DNA of 64,000 nt, from the NCBI GenBank assembly GCA_001770775.1, contig MESA01000034.1, positions 91,628-155,627 on the forward strand. Direction: 5' to 3'. The first letter of the stretch is position 1, and every line of letters begins with the position of its first letter. This DNA is from Burkholderiales bacterium RIFCSPHIGHO2_12_FULL_63_20 (GTDB taxonomy: Bacteria > Pseudomonadota > Gammaproteobacteria > Burkholderiales > Burkholderiaceae_C). Position numbers and translations under genes: made by a program. The notes below the pieces were generated by a model. The model made no database searches and was not told the DNA's origin. It saw only the letters and a list, made by a program, of their open reading frames with translations. This document shows, piece after piece, positions 1 to 9,206 of this stretch.

Positions 1-822
1 GACCAAGGGGTAGTCGCGCAAGCGATGCCAGGCGTAGTAGCGCTCCACCCCATCAATGGGGGCGACGAGCTGATACTGCCCATGATCCCACTCCGGATGA
101 GTCAGAAAATCACGACTCAAGGGCACCGATTTGCCCAGTACCTTGTCGATTTGGTGTGACCGCGCGATGTAGTGGCCATCGCTGCGAACAATCAGCGCCG
201 CATCTTGCGGATCGGTGTAGACCTCGCCCAGGGCACGGGACAGATAGGTCGCCGAGACAGAAATGACCATGACACCCTGCCGTTGACCATGGTGATCAAT
301 GGGACGGCTCATCACGATGGCCCATGCCTTGCTGATGCGCCCGAAGGTCGGCCGGCTGATGAACATGCTCGCAGGGGGCTGCGGGGTCTTGAAATGGGCC
401 TGAAAGTAGTCGCGATCCGCCATCAGTCCCTGGGGCCCGGACCACGAGCGCTTGGCGTCCAGATCCGAGAAGAGGAGCTGGCCTTGGGCATCGGCGACGG
501 CGACGTTGAGAATGGCACCGTCAGGAAGAGATTTTTTTGCCTTGCTGGCTGCGGCCTTGAAATCTTGCCCCGCGTTGGCCTGCCATTGTTCGACCAGGTG
601 GGCCGCGACGTAGTCCAGCTTGCGCAGCATGGTTTCCGTCTGCAGTGCGAGGGCGTGAGAGGTCTGCTCAATGCCACTCTTGGCCAGATCTTCAGCGAGC
701 CGAGTTTGCTGTTGGGCGGCGGACTGCACCTGGACCCAGTAGGTCGTCATGAAGACCACCATCAGAACCCAAGACGCCAGCAACAGAACGTATTCGGACG
801 GTTGACCTGAGGGCTTCTGCAT
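1..822 (-). CDS. N-terminal part of a membrane sensor with a dCACHE-type periplasmic domain (runs off the window)
   Basis: An open frame runs on the minus strand from ATG at 822 to the window edge, giving 274 codons with no stop. Residues 11-30 form one hydrophobic segment, followed by a roughly 240-residue extracytoplasmic region. Motifs typical of dCACHE sensor domains are visible: DRDYFQAH near residues 136-143, ISRPTFGRISKAWAIVMSRP near 155-174, and the closing RLRDYPLV. In known proteins such a domain is followed by a second membrane helix and a GGDEF, EAL, PAS or kinase output. That part lies outside the window, so the output and ligand are unknown. The topology and family are read from sequence; a signalling role is inferred. 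Confidence 0.75.
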   Translation of the reverse strand, partial: MQKPSGQPSEYVLLLASWVLMVVFMTTYWVQVQSAAQQQTRLAEDLAKSGIEQTSHALALQTETMLRKLDYVAAHLVEQWQANAGQDFKAAASKAKKSLPDGAILNVAVADAQGQLLFSDLDAKRSWSGPQGLMADRDYFQAHFKTPQPPASMFISRPTFGRISKAWAIVMSRPIDHHGQRQGVMVISVSATYLSRALGEVYTDPQDAALIVRSDGHYIARSHQIDKVLGKSVPLSRDFLTHPEWDHGQYQLVAPIDGVERYYAWHRLRDYPLV

Positions 823-901
823 CAATGAGGACGATTTGATGAGGTGCAAGGGGCAGCTCTGTTTGATTCTACAAGCTGCCATTGGGGTGTTGCCAATAGA
901 C

Positions 902-937
902 AAAACCCCGCTGAAACCGGTCAGGGTTGGCGGGGTT
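902..937 (-). terminator. Probable intrinsic terminator downstream of ychF
   Basis: The 8-bp arms AACCCCGC (904-911) and GCGGGGTT (930-937) are perfect complements. On the minus strand they are followed by a short TTTT run (902-905). The element lies 36 bases past the ychF stop. A second short hairpin, CGGGCGA/TCGCCCG (951-967), sits between the stop and this element. The T run is short, so efficiency is uncertain. Confidence 0.45.
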
Positions 938-972
938 GACTGGGGAACGTCGGGCGATCATCGCCCGGCGGG

Positions 973-2067
973 TCAGACGTTGAACAGGAAGTTCAGCACG
1001 TCCCCATCCTTGACCACATATTCCTTGCCTTCCGCGCGCATCTTGCCCGCGTCCTTCGCACCCGCTTCGCCCTTGAACTGGATGAAGTCTTCGAATGCGA
1101 TGGTCTGGGCTCGGATGAAGCCTTTTTCGAAGTCGGTGTGGATCACGCCGGCAGCCTGGGGCGCCGTGTCACCCACGTGGATGGTCCAGGCGCGCACTTC
1201 CTTCACACCGGCGGTGAAATAGGTCTGCAGGCCCAGCAGCTTGAACGCGGCGCGGATCAGGCGGTTCAGGCCGGGTTCGTCCTGGCCCATTTCGGCCAGG
1301 AACATGGCGCGGTCTTCGTCTTCCATTTCGGCCAGCTCGGCTTCGGTCTTGGCGCAGATGGCCACAACTTCACCCTTTTGAGCCGCAGCGTACTCACGCA
1401 GCTTGTCCAGCATCGGGTTGTTCTCGAAGCCGGTCTCCGACACATTGCCCACGAACATGGCCGGCTTGGCCGTGATCAGGCACAGCGGCTTGACGATGGC
1501 CCATTCTTCCTTGCTGAAGTCAATGGAGCGTACAGGCTTGGCCTCGTCCAGCGCAGCCTGGCACTTTTCCAGCACCTTCACCAGGGCGGCTGCTTCCTTG
1601 TCGTTGCCCGAGCGGGCGGCCTTGTTGTAGCGGTGCAGGCTCTTCTCCACGGTGCCCAGGTCGGCCAGGCACAACTCGGTCTGGATCACCTCGATGTCGG
1701 CGATCGGGTCGACCTTGCCGGCCACGTGGATCACGTTGTCGTCTTCAAAGCAGCGCACCACGTTGACGATGGCATCGGTCTCACGGATGTGCGAGAGGAA
1801 CTGGTTACCCAGACCTTCACCCTTGGATGCACCTGCCACCAGGCCGGCGATGTCCACAAACTCCACGATGGCGGGCAAGATGCGCTCAGGCTTGACGATC
1901 TCGGCCAGCTTGTCCAGACGGGGATCTGGCACCTCCACCACGCCCACATTGGGCTCGATGGTGCAAAAAGGGTAATTCTCGGCGGCAATGCCAGCCTTGG
2001 TCAGAGCATTGAAAAGGGTGGACTTGCCGACGTTGGGCAGGCCCACGATGCCGCACTTGAGACTCAT
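973..2067 (-). CDS. ychF: Ribosome-binding ATPase YchF (Obg-family, OLA1-like)
   Basis: A 364-residue Obg-family P-loop NTPase, the usual length for YchF. The Walker A motif GLPNVGKST is near residues 8-16, a DxxG-type switch follows (DIAGLV), and the G4 position reads NVSE. This NxxE variant gives YchF its ATP rather than GTP preference. A TGS domain forms the C-terminus (about 280-364). YchF binds ribosomes and is linked to translation and oxidative-stress control. The frame stays open 55 codons further upstream, but ATG at 2067 is preceded by AAAGGAA and begins with the conserved [14 protein letters not shown], so that start is chosen. It is divergent from the UbiH-like gene across a 323-bp gap. 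Confidence 0.97.
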   Translation of the reverse strand: MSLKCGIVGLPNVGKSTLFNALTKAGIAAENYPFCTIEPNVGVVEVPDPRLDKLAEIVKPERILPAIVEFVDIAGLVAGASKGEGLGNQFLSHIRETDAIVNVVRCFEDDNVIHVAGKVDPIADIEVIQTELCLADLGTVEKSLHRYNKAARSGNDKEAAALVKVLEKCQAALDEAKPVRSIDFSKEEWAIVKPLCLITAKPAMFVGNVSETGFENNPMLDKLREYAAAQKGEVVAICAKTEAELAEMEDEDRAMFLAEMGQDEPGLNRLIRAAFKLLGLQTYFTAGVKEVRAWTIHVGDTAPQAAGVIHTDFEKGFIRAQTIAFEDFIQFKGEAGAKDAGKMRAEGKEYVVKDGDVLNFLFNV

Positions 2068-2390
2068 GAAAATTCCTTTGAAATCAGACGCGACGCATTC
2101 ATGGGCCCCAGTGGGGCGGAACGCGCTGGCCTGACCCGCGCTTGAACAGCGTGGTGGTGGTGATCGTTGCCAATGGTGTGCTCTGCCGACCTCATGGTGA
2201 GGGATGATCCTCAAGCGGGGCGAGCTTTGCATCGGGAGGCGCTCATTTTAACCTGCCGTGGTGCGCTGCCTGGGGCGTTCGCCCGTCATGCGCCACCTCA
2301 AGCCCTCGGCTGCTGAATTCAGTTTAGATTAACGGGCTTGCGGCGCGGACTTGTGCGGCGCCGCATTTCTCCTCAATCTGGATGGTTCTC
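2068..2390. other. Divergent intergenic region, ychF / UbiH-like gene
   Basis: This 323-bp spacer must hold the promoters of both divergent genes, but I see no convincing -35/-10 pair on either strand. The only clear structure is a 7-bp GC hairpin, GCGGCGC (2340-2346) with GCGCCGC (2358-2364), in the leader of the plus-strand gene. The ychF frame stays open through 2068-2232, but this stretch has no family similarity and lies upstream of a good ribosome site. Confidence 0.5.
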
Positions 2391-3551
2391 ATGAGTGCGA
2401 CCGGTTTCGATGTGTGTGTGAGTGGTTCGGGCGCCGTGGCCATGAGCCTGACCCTGGCCTTGTCCGCCGAGGGCTGGCGTGTGGCCTGGGCCCGTGAACC
2501 CGAGTCAGCACGTCCTGCTCAAGCCGATGTGCGCACCTACGCCCTCAACGCGCGCGCCATCACCTTGTTGGAGCGCCTGCGCGTCTGGCCTGCACTCAAG
2601 GCTTGGTCCTCGCCCGTGTTCGAGATGAAGATCTGCGGCGACAGCGGTGGCGCGCTGTCCTTTTCGGCTTGGCAGCAGCATGTGGCCGAACTGGCGTGGA
2701 TCGTCGACGCCGCAGCCTTGGAGCGCCTGCTCGGCGAGGCGCTGCGCTTTGCCCCCCGCGTCGAGATCGTGCCGCCTCTGCAAGGCGCACAGGCGCCAGT
2801 GCACGCCTCCTTGCTGGCCATCTGCGAAGGCAAACATTCGGGCACTCGCGCCAACCTGGGCGTCGAGTTCGTGCGCCAGGACTATGGGCACTGGGGTGTG
2901 GCCACCCGACTGAAGGCCGAGCGCCCCCACAACGGCGTCGCCCGCCAGTGGTTCCGCTCGCCCGACATCCTCGCGCTGCTGCCCTTCAACCAGCCCGACC
3001 CCGAGGCTTCGTATGGCTTGGTCTGGTCGGTGCCCAAAGCGCGTGCCGAACACCTGCTGTCCCTGAACTCGGCCGATTTCGAACTGGAACTCAACGACGC
3101 GGTGCTGCAATCGGCTCCGCAGGCAGCTGAGCAGATCGGCCACCTCAGTGTCACGTCCGACGTGGCCGGCTGGCCTTTGGCACTGGCGCAGGCCGATCGT
3201 TGGATGGGGCCCGGCTGGGTCTTGCTCGGCGACGCAGCTCATCAGGTGCACCCACTTGCTGGCCAGGGCCTCAACCTTGGGCTGGCCGATGTGGACACCC
3301 TGGTTGATGTTTTGCGCGAAGCCCGTGCCCGCGAACCCTGGCGCGCTCTGGGTGACGAGCGCACGCTGCGCCGCTATGCCCGCCGCCGCGAAGCACCCAC
3401 GCGCGCAATGGCTGGCCTCACCGACGGCCTGCTGCACCTCTTTGCCGATCAGCGTGGCCCCTTGAAAGACCTGCGCAACGCGGGCATGACTCTGGTCGAG
3501 CGCCTGGGCCCCGTCAAGCACTGGCTCGTCGGCCGGGCGCTGGACGCCTGA
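2391..3551 (+). CDS. FAD-dependent monooxygenase of the UbiH/UbiF/VisC family
   Basis: A 386-residue flavoprotein hydroxylase. An N-terminal dinucleotide fold reads GSGAVAMSLTLALSAEGW. The ARAITLLERL segment is typical of ubiquinone hydroxylases. The C-terminal FAD signature LLGDAAHQVHPLAGQGLNLG (about residues 278-297) is intact. Family members hydroxylate the ubiquinone ring, so this enzyme probably acts in ubiquinone synthesis. Which ring position it modifies cannot be told from sequence. ATG at 2391 is preferred over an in-frame ATG at 2382 because GGATGG lies at SD distance. It is followed after 41 bp by dsbC, probably in one transcript. Confidence 0.88.
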   Translation: MSATGFDVCVSGSGAVAMSLTLALSAEGWRVAWAREPESARPAQADVRTYALNARAITLLERLRVWPALKAWSSPVFEMKICGDSGGALSFSAWQQHVAELAWIVDAAALERLLGEALRFAPRVEIVPPLQGAQAPVHASLLAICEGKHSGTRANLGVEFVRQDYGHWGVATRLKAERPHNGVARQWFRSPDILALLPFNQPDPEASYGLVWSVPKARAEHLLSLNSADFELELNDAVLQSAPQAAEQIGHLSVTSDVAGWPLALAQADRWMGPGWVLLGDAAHQVHPLAGQGLNLGLADVDTLVDVLREARAREPWRALGDERTLRRYARRREAPTRAMAGLTDGLLHLFADQRGPLKDLRNAGMTLVERLGPVKHWLVGRALDA

Positions 3552-3592
3552 GCGACCGCTCGACCCGCTCTGATCAATCACAAAGGAACAAA

Positions 3593-4348
3593 ATGAACGG
3601 TGTATTTCGTGGCCTGATGCTGGCTGCTCTCTCCCTCTCCTTGGTGGGCACCTCGCAGGCACAAACCGGTGACATTCCGGCCGCCCAGCTCAAGGCCCTG
3701 CAGCAAAAGCTGTCCCAACGGCTGCCGTCGCTGCCCCCCGTCGAATCGGCTCGTAGCACGCCCATGAGTGGTCTGATCGAGCTGAAGATTGGCAACTCGG
3801 TGTTCTACAGCGATGCCACGGGCGAGTACCTCATCGAGGGCCACATACTGGAGACCCGTACCCAGCGCGACCTCACGGCCGAGCGCCTGGAAGACATCAA
3901 CCGCGTGGCTTTCAACACCTTCCCGTTCCAGGATGCGGTCATGTGGAAGAACGGCACCGGCAAACGCCGACTGGTGGTTTTCGCCGACCCCAATTGCGGC
4001 TACTGCAAGCAACTGGAGCGTGAGCTGCAGAAGGTCAAGGACGTCACGGTCTACACGCTGCTGATCCCCATCCTGGGGGCCGACTCACGCGCCAAGGCCG
4101 AGAACATCTGGTGCATGAAAGATCGCACCGCCGCCTGGCTGGACTGGATGCTGGAGAACAAGGCGCCGGCCCGTGCTTTTGGCCAGTGCGCCACGCCGCT
4201 GCAGCGCAATCTGGCGCTGGCTCAGCGTCTGAGTGTGAACGGCACCCCCGCCATGTTCTTTGAAGACGGCACTCGTCTGGCCGCAGCCGCACCGCTGGCC
4301 ACCATTGAAGAACGCCTGGCTCGGGCGGCCGGCAAGGCCGCTCGCTGA
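3593..4348 (+). CDS. dsbC: Periplasmic thiol:disulfide isomerase DsbC/DsbG type
   Basis: A 251-residue secreted protein. Residues 1-23 form a signal peptide ending in SQA. An N-terminal dimerisation region leads into a thioredoxin fold with active site CGYC at 135-138 and a cis-Pro loop, NGTPAMFF. Two more cysteines (WCMKD and QCATP) probably form the structural disulfide seen in DsbC. The enzyme would shuffle wrong disulfides in the periplasm. CGYC matches DsbC better than the CPYC of DsbG. It starts after AAAGGAACAAA at 3593 and ends 6 bp from the convergent M61 peptidase, inside a 14-nt palindrome. Confidence 0.92.
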   Translation: MNGVFRGLMLAALSLSLVGTSQAQTGDIPAAQLKALQQKLSQRLPSLPPVESARSTPMSGLIELKIGNSVFYSDATGEYLIEGHILETRTQRDLTAERLEDINRVAFNTFPFQDAVMWKNGTGKRRLVVFADPNCGYCKQLERELQKVKDVTVYTLLIPILGADSRAKAENIWCMKDRTAAWLDWMLENKAPARAFGQCATPLQRNLALAQRLSVNGTPAMFFEDGTRLAAAAPLATIEERLARAAGKAAR

Positions 4349-4358
4349 GTCGACTCAG
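4345..4358. repeat. 14-nt perfect palindrome spanning two convergent stop codons
   Basis: CTGAGTCGACTCAG is its own reverse complement. It contains the TGA of dsbC (4346-4348) and, on the other strand, the TGA of the M61 gene (4355-4357). Only 6 bp separate the two genes. As RNA it could form a short stem on either transcript. Confidence 0.8.
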
Positions 4359-6160
4359 GCCTTCAACCAAGCTGCGCGGCGCGTGAGCGCCAGTGCATCC
4401 ACCGGCGTGCTGGCGACCGCCAGCGCCATGGTGTCGGCACCCGTGGCGGGCAGCACCGGCAGTGTCAAGGTCAGCACACGTTGATCGCGGCTGACCAGCA
4501 GGGGTTGCGCCCGGCTGGCGTCGTGCCACTGGGACAGGTCGTCGGCGCGCTTGATGCGCCACCCGCCCAATGCCAGCAACTCGTCGCCGGTGCTCAGCCC
4601 CATCTGTTCGGCCACGCTGCCATGCATCACGGCGAGCACCTGTTGCGCACCGTTGCGCTCCCCAATGCGAGCCCCCAGGCGCTGAGGCAGGCTGCCGGCC
4701 TGCGTGTGCCAGTCCACGCCCTGGCTGCGCAACAAGGCGGGCAAGGGCAGGTCGTCACAACCTTCGGTCCAGGCGTCCAGCAAAGCGCGCCACCCCCCCT
4801 GCACACCGAGGCTTGCAGGTGCGGTGAACACCTGAGCAGGAGGCACTTGCCCTGCCTCGTCTGCCAGGGCTTGCGCCACATCCGCTTGGGTGATTGCCCG
4901 CCCCAATTTCCACAGGCGCAGCATCACCCCGTCCAGGCTTGGGATGGGTCCGTGTTCTGTGGTCGCAGGCAGTTGGCGCAGCGTCAGGTCCAGTGCCAGG
5001 GCCACCAATGAGCCCTTGGTGTAGTAGCTCACCGTGGCGTTGGCCGTGTTCTCATCCTGGCGGTAGTAACGCGTCCAAGCGTCGAAACTTGCTTGCCCCA
5101 CGCTGTAGGTCAGGCGCCCGGGGGTTGACAGCACCTGGTTGATCGTCTTGCTCAGCAGCTTGAGGTAAATGGGCGTGTCGATCAGGCCTGTGCGCAGCAG
5201 AAACTGGTCGTCGTAATACGAGGTGAAGCCCTCGAAGAACCACAGCATGCGCGTGAAGTTCTCCTGGGTGTAGTCATAGGGCGCAAACTCGACGGGCTTG
5301 AGGCGCTTGACGTTCCAGGTGTGGAAGTACTCGTGGCTGATCAGGCCCAGCAAGGTCGTGTAGCTGTCCTTGTTCAGGGCGCGGCCCGTGCGGGGCAGGT
5401 CACGTCGCCCACAGATCAGGGCCGTGCTCTGGCGGTGCTCCAGCCCGCCGTAGCCATCGTCCACCACATTGAGCATGAACACGTAGTGATCGAAAGGCAC
5501 CTTGCGGCGCCCATGCCAGAAGCCGATTTGCGCCTCGCAAATGCGGCGGGTGTCGTCCAGCAGACGCTGGCCATCGAAGTCATCGGTCGCGCCCGCCACC
5601 ACGAACTCGTGCCGCACACCGCGCACGGTGAACTCACCGTGCCAGAAGGTGCCCAACTCCACCGGGTGGTCGATCAGCGCGTCGTAGTCAGGCGCTTCAT
5701 AGTCGCCCCAGCCCAAGGCGTTCACCTTCAATGCGGGCAGGGCGGTGGCCACACGCCAGCCTTTGGGCAGGCCTGTGATCTTCACGCGCTGGGCCTGGTC
5801 CTCGAACCCTTCGGCTTTGAGGAACACGCTGGTGCCGTTGAAGAAACCGCGCCGCGCATCCAGAAACGCCGTGCGCACCGAGGTGTCGAACGCGTATACC
5901 TCATAGCGCAGCGTCAGCGCGCCACTGCCCTGGTTCTCGACCCGCCAGGTGCACTTGTCCAATGGGGTGACCGCCACCGGCTTGCCGCCTTGTTTCGCTT
6001 CGATGGGTGACAGGTGGCGTGCAAACTCCCGCACCAGGTAGCTGCCCGGAATCCACACTGGCAGGCTCAGCGTCTGACCCGGTTGGGGGCGTGCCACGCG
6101 CATCGTGACCTGAAAGCGGTGGGTGTGGGCGTCGCCCACTTCGATGCGGTAATCAATCAT
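4355..6160 (-). CDS. M61 family metallopeptidase with C-terminal PDZ-like domain
   Basis: A 601-residue protein of the M61 (glycyl aminopeptidase) family. The zinc site HEYFH is at residues 276-280 within the family motif HEYFHTWNVKRLKP. The downstream glutamate ligand lies in FFEGFTSYYDD (about 308-318). An N-terminal beta domain has the conserved VWIPGSYLVREFARH (35-49), and the last 110 residues form a PDZ-like module (MGLSTGDELLALGG). No signal peptide is seen, so it is probably cytoplasmic. The family cleaves N-terminal Gly or Ala, but the native substrate is not known. It lies 40 bp downstream of the DUF3429 gene on the same strand. Confidence 0.93.
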   Translation of the reverse strand: MIDYRIEVGDAHTHRFQVTMRVARPQPGQTLSLPVWIPGSYLVREFARHLSPIEAKQGGKPVAVTPLDKCTWRVENQGSGALTLRYEVYAFDTSVRTAFLDARRGFFNGTSVFLKAEGFEDQAQRVKITGLPKGWRVATALPALKVNALGWGDYEAPDYDALIDHPVELGTFWHGEFTVRGVRHEFVVAGATDDFDGQRLLDDTRRICEAQIGFWHGRRKVPFDHYVFMLNVVDDGYGGLEHRQSTALICGRRDLPRTGRALNKDSYTTLLGLISHEYFHTWNVKRLKPVEFAPYDYTQENFTRMLWFFEGFTSYYDDQFLLRTGLIDTPIYLKLLSKTINQVLSTPGRLTYSVGQASFDAWTRYYRQDENTANATVSYYTKGSLVALALDLTLRQLPATTEHGPIPSLDGVMLRLWKLGRAITQADVAQALADEAGQVPPAQVFTAPASLGVQGGWRALLDAWTEGCDDLPLPALLRSQGVDWHTQAGSLPQRLGARIGERNGAQQVLAVMHGSVAEQMGLSTGDELLALGGWRIKRADDLSQWHDASRAQPLLVSRDQRVLTLTLPVLPATGADTMALAVASTPVDALALTRRAAWLKA

Positions 6161-6200
6161 GGACGGGGGCAGTGAAAAGCAGCAACAGAATCAAGTCGGA

Positions 6201-6695
6201 TCAGATCTGGGCAGCGGCCAGAAAGCACGACAGGCTGGCAACCAGGGTCAGGCGAAAGCGCAGCGTGAGCCAGCCGGCTGTGCCCATGGCGGGGTAGAGC
6301 TTGCGGTCGATCAGATAACAGGCGATCAGCACGAAGCCGATCAGTGCCAGACCAGCGTGAGGCGGCATCAGCACCGCGACCAGGCCGGCCAGCGAGTAGC
6401 CAATGCCTACCCACAGTGCGCGCTTTTGCAGGGCGGGTTCGTCGGCTGCAGAGCCCGACAGCCACATCAGCATTCCCCAGTGCAGCCCCCCCAGGAAAGA
6501 GACGACCAGCGCCGCATAGGCCGTCAGGCCACGCACCACGAAAAAGAACGGTTCGTCGTCCAGGCGTGTGCCCAGCAGCCAGACAAACAAGGCGCCGGCC
6601 ACAAAAGGCACCAGCCCAAGGTGGCCCAGGCGCCGTGCCAGGGTGCCGGGTTCGGCATGGTGGTGTGCTGGCAGGGGAAGTGAAGCGGAGGACAT
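6201..6695 (-). CDS. DUF3429 family integral membrane protein
   Basis: A 164-residue protein with about four predicted membrane helices and the family signature VSFLGGLHWGMLMW in the second. The function of DUF3429 proteins is not established. The frame is open to a TTG at 6737, but ATG at 6695 (MSSASLPLPAHHH) is taken as the start because it is the first ATG. A histidine-rich HHH stretch precedes the first helix. It is probably co-transcribed with the M61 peptidase downstream. Confidence 0.8.
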   Translation of the reverse strand: MSSASLPLPAHHHAEPGTLARRLGHLGLVPFVAGALFVWLLGTRLDDEPFFFVVRGLTAYAALVVSFLGGLHWGMLMWLSGSAADEPALQKRALWVGIGYSLAGLVAVLMPPHAGLALIGFVLIACYLIDRKLYPAMGTAGWLTLRFRLTLVASLSCFLAAAQI

Positions 6696-6816
6696 GGCAG
6701 ACAAACCTGTCAAAGAACGGTGAGGGAAATGGTGCAAGGCATCATTGTGGCAAGAAGCGCAAATCCTGCGCGCTCAGGGGGCCGATCGTTTGCGGGGGGG
6801 GCATGGCGTGGCGCGC

Positions 6817-7632
6817 TCATGACGCCAGCCAGCTGAACACGGCGGGTACCTTGTCCGGCAGGTTCAAGGGGCGCTTGCGCCATTGCTCGACCGTGGCGGT
6901 GCGGCTCCAGCCATCAGCCAGCGTCAGGCCACAGCTCACGCTCAGCAGGGTGTCGAGCTGCAGGTGTTGCACCAGCGCCTGCCACAAGGCGGCATTGCGG
7001 TAGGGCGTCTCAATCACCAGCTGCGTCTGGTGGGCCTTGCGTGAGAGCTGTTCCAGATCGCGGATGCGCTGCACCCGCTGGCTGGCCTCCACCGGCAGAT
7101 AGCCAACAAACGCAAAGCTCTGCCCGTGCAGGCCACTGGCCGCCAAAGCCAGCACCAGCGAGCTGGGACCGGAAAACGGCACCACCTCGATGCCCGCCTT
7201 GTGCGCCGCCAGCACCACCGCCGAACCTGGATCGGCCACAGCGGGCAAGCCAGCCTCGGACATCAAGCCCACGTCATGCCCCGCCAGGGCGGGCGCCAGC
7301 AGGGCACGGATGGCCTGGTCGTTGCCAGAGCCCGGCTTCTTTTGCCCGCCCTTCGGCGGACGCGGCAACACCTGAATGTCCTGCTCCTGAATCGGCACGG
7401 CCAGAGGCGCCACCTCGGCCACCCGCTTCAGAAAAGCGCGGGTGGTCTTGGCGTTCTCGGTCACCCAGTGGCGCAGGCCGGCGGCAGCTAGCAGGGCGCC
7501 TGTCGGCAACACCTCACGCAGGTCGGGCAGCGGGCTGTCCTGCGTGTCGCCGGTGCAACCCAGGTCCAGGGTGTTGGGGATCAGCAGCAGGCGCCCTTTG
7601 GTGCGGGCTTCGGGCGTGTCAGTCACAGGCAT
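6817..7632 (-). CDS. SAM-dependent methyltransferase of the RsmI/tetrapyrrole-methylase fold
   Basis: A protein of about 271 residues. Its core MSEAGLPAVADPGS, then VVPFSGPSSLVLALAASGL and SFAFVGYLP, closely parallels RsmI, the 16S rRNA C1402 2'-O-methylase. The N-terminal half differs: it starts with GRLLLIPNTLD and contains a KGGQKKPGSGNDQ loop. It is better seen as an RsmI paralogue than as RsmI itself, and its substrate is unknown. The frame opens at TTG 7656; ATG 7632 is chosen, without a clear ribosome site. It lies 79 bp downstream of maf on the same strand. Confidence 0.82.
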   Translation of the reverse strand: MPVTDTPEARTKGRLLLIPNTLDLGCTGDTQDSPLPDLREVLPTGALLAAAGLRHWVTENAKTTRAFLKRVAEVAPLAVPIQEQDIQVLPRPPKGGQKKPGSGNDQAIRALLAPALAGHDVGLMSEAGLPAVADPGSAVVLAAHKAGIEVVPFSGPSSLVLALAASGLHGQSFAFVGYLPVEASQRVQRIRDLEQLSRKAHQTQLVIETPYRNAALWQALVQHLQLDTLLSVSCGLTLADGWSRTATVEQWRKRPLNLPDKVPAVFSWLAS

Positions 7633-7711
7633 GGGCGGGTTCGTCAAATCAAACAAAAAATGGTGGCGGCAGAGTCGCGCGAGTCAAGGGGGCAGCAGGC
7701 GGGGTAGGGCG

Positions 7712-8365
7712 TCACGTCTGGCACGGCTGGGCAAGTCGGCCAAGCTGCCCCAACACATCCAGACCGGCGATCTGCAACAGGCTCGTGGTCAAAATCAGAG
7801 GCAACCCCACCAGCGCGGTCGGGTCGTCGGAGTCGATGCGCTCCAGCAAGACAATCCCCAGGCCCTCGCACTTGGCGCTGCCTGCGCAATCGTAGGGCTG
7901 TTCCAGGCGCAGATAGGTGTCAATGGCCTCATCGCTGAGCGCCCGAAAGCGCACCGACACCGTGCTCACCTGCGTCTGCTCGAAGCCTGCGGCGGCCCGC
8001 TTGACACACACAGCCGTGTGAAAGCGCACTGTCTGGCCACGCATGGCCTGCAACTGCGCCTTGGCCCGCGCATGGTCGCCTGGTTTGCCCAGAATCATCC
8101 CGTCCAGATCGGCCACCTGGTCCGAGCCAATCACCACCGCATCGTCCGGGCAGCGCTTCGCCACGGCTCGCGCTTTCAGCGTCGCCAGGCGCAGGGCCGT
8201 CTGTGACGGTGTTTCGTCGGGTAGAGGGCGCTCGTCCACCTCGGGCGAGGCCGCGTCGAAGGGCAGGCCCAGGCGCGTCAGCAGTTCGCGCCGGTAGGGC
8301 GAGGTCGAGCCCAGGACCAAGCGCGGGGAGGGGGCAGGTGAAGCATCGAAGCGTTGCGTGTGCAT
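7712..8365 (-). CDS. maf: Maf/YceF family nucleotide pyrophosphatase
   Basis: A 217-residue Maf-like protein. The N-terminal signature LGSTSPYRRELLTRLGLPF, then DERP, SDQVADLDG and GKPGDHARA are diagnostic. Members of the YceF subgroup hydrolyse m7GTP and similar modified nucleotides, protecting nucleic-acid pools. Position next to yceD-rpmF-plsX matches the yceF position in E. coli, which supports the subgroup. The start at 8365 lies 36 bp from the divergent yceD start, so the two share a very short promoter region. Confidence 0.93.
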   Translation of the reverse strand: MHTQRFDASPAPSPRLVLGSTSPYRRELLTRLGLPFDAASPEVDERPLPDETPSQTALRLATLKARAVAKRCPDDAVVIGSDQVADLDGMILGKPGDHARAKAQLQAMRGQTVRFHTAVCVKRAAAGFEQTQVSTVSVRFRALSDEAIDTYLRLEQPYDCAGSAKCEGLGIVLLERIDSDDPTALVGLPLILTTSLLQIAGLDVLGQLGRLAQPCQT

Positions 8366-8401
8366 GTCGCCATTGTCCTCGCAGCCTCTACACTGGCGAC
8401 C

Positions 8402-9013
8402 ATGAAAGCACCTACATTTGTTCCCCGCAAACTGGACATCGGGGCCTTCCTGGAGTCGGGTGAGGCGCTCTCGGGCGATCTGCCCGTGACCGAGCTCCCG
8501 CGCCTGGCCGAGGGCCTGGCCAAGGACATCGACCTCGCCAGCTTACCGCGCGTGACTTGGTCGGCCCAGGGGCGTCTGGTACCCGAGCGCATGAGCCCCC
8601 CGCAGATGTGGCTCGACCTGGAAGCCCAGGCTGAGCTGTCTTGGGAATGCCAGCGCTGCCTGCAGCCCGTCACCGAAACCGTGCACATCAGCCGCAGCAT
8701 CCGCTTCGCCAAAGACGAGGCCGCCGCAGCCGCGCTGGATGCCGACTCGGACGAGGACGTGCTGGCCTTGGCGCGCCAGTTTGACCTGCTCGAACTGGTG
8801 GAGGACGAGTTGATCATGGCCCAACCCATCGTGCCCCGCCATGAGGTGTGCCCGACCGACGTGGTCACTTTGATGCACAATGACGCCGAGACACCGGTCC
8901 CAGGCAGCAAGGCTACCCCTGAAGCGGACGCTGAGGGTGCGCCGGCTACCACCGCCTCCGGGCGTCCGAATCCCTTTGCGGTGCTGGCGTCCCTGAAAAA
9001 GGGCGGCAAGTAA
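8402..9013 (+). CDS. yceD: YceD family (DUF177) 23S rRNA accumulation protein
   Basis: A 203-residue DUF177 protein with the conserved WECQRCLQPV cysteine pair (about residues 83-86) and an acidic middle section. In E. coli yceD lies directly before rpmF and is needed for normal 23S rRNA levels. The rpmF promoter there is partly within yceD. Here it is also directly upstream of rpmF. ATG 8402 is chosen because the protein then begins MKAPTFVPRKLDI, as the family does. The last 40 residues (TPVPGSKATPEADAEG) look disordered. Confidence 0.92.
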   Translation: MKAPTFVPRKLDIGAFLESGEALSGDLPVTELPRLAEGLAKDIDLASLPRVTWSAQGRLVPERMSPPQMWLDLEAQAELSWECQRCLQPVTETVHISRSIRFAKDEAAAAALDADSDEDVLALARQFDLLELVEDELIMAQPIVPRHEVCPTDVVTLMHNDAETPVPGSKATPEADAEGAPATTASGRPNPFAVLASLKKGGK

Positions 9014-9014
9014 T

Positions 9015-9044
9015 TTGTCTGCCGAGCTGGTCTCGTGCTAGAAT
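9015..9044 (+). promoter_or_regulatory. Candidate sigma-70 promoter for rpmF-plsX-fab
   Basis: TTGTCT (9015-9020) and TAGAAT (9039-9044) are 18 bp apart, matching the consensus at 4/6 and 5/6 positions. They lie just after the yceD stop and about 160 bp before rpmF. This is where one would expect the ribosomal protein/fatty-acid operon to be boosted. Confidence 0.4.
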
Positions 9045-9206
9045 TGCGAGCTTTCCGGATAGCCGGAATCAAATCAATACTTTCTTTTAACACTTGCGGA
9101 CTGCAAGGCGGCCAGCATCCAGGGGCGGTTTTCACCCCCTTGAGCTGGTAACGGTGTGGTCTGACAACCCACGGGCTGCCTCAAGCCCGTTTATCGGAGT
9201 TCCATC

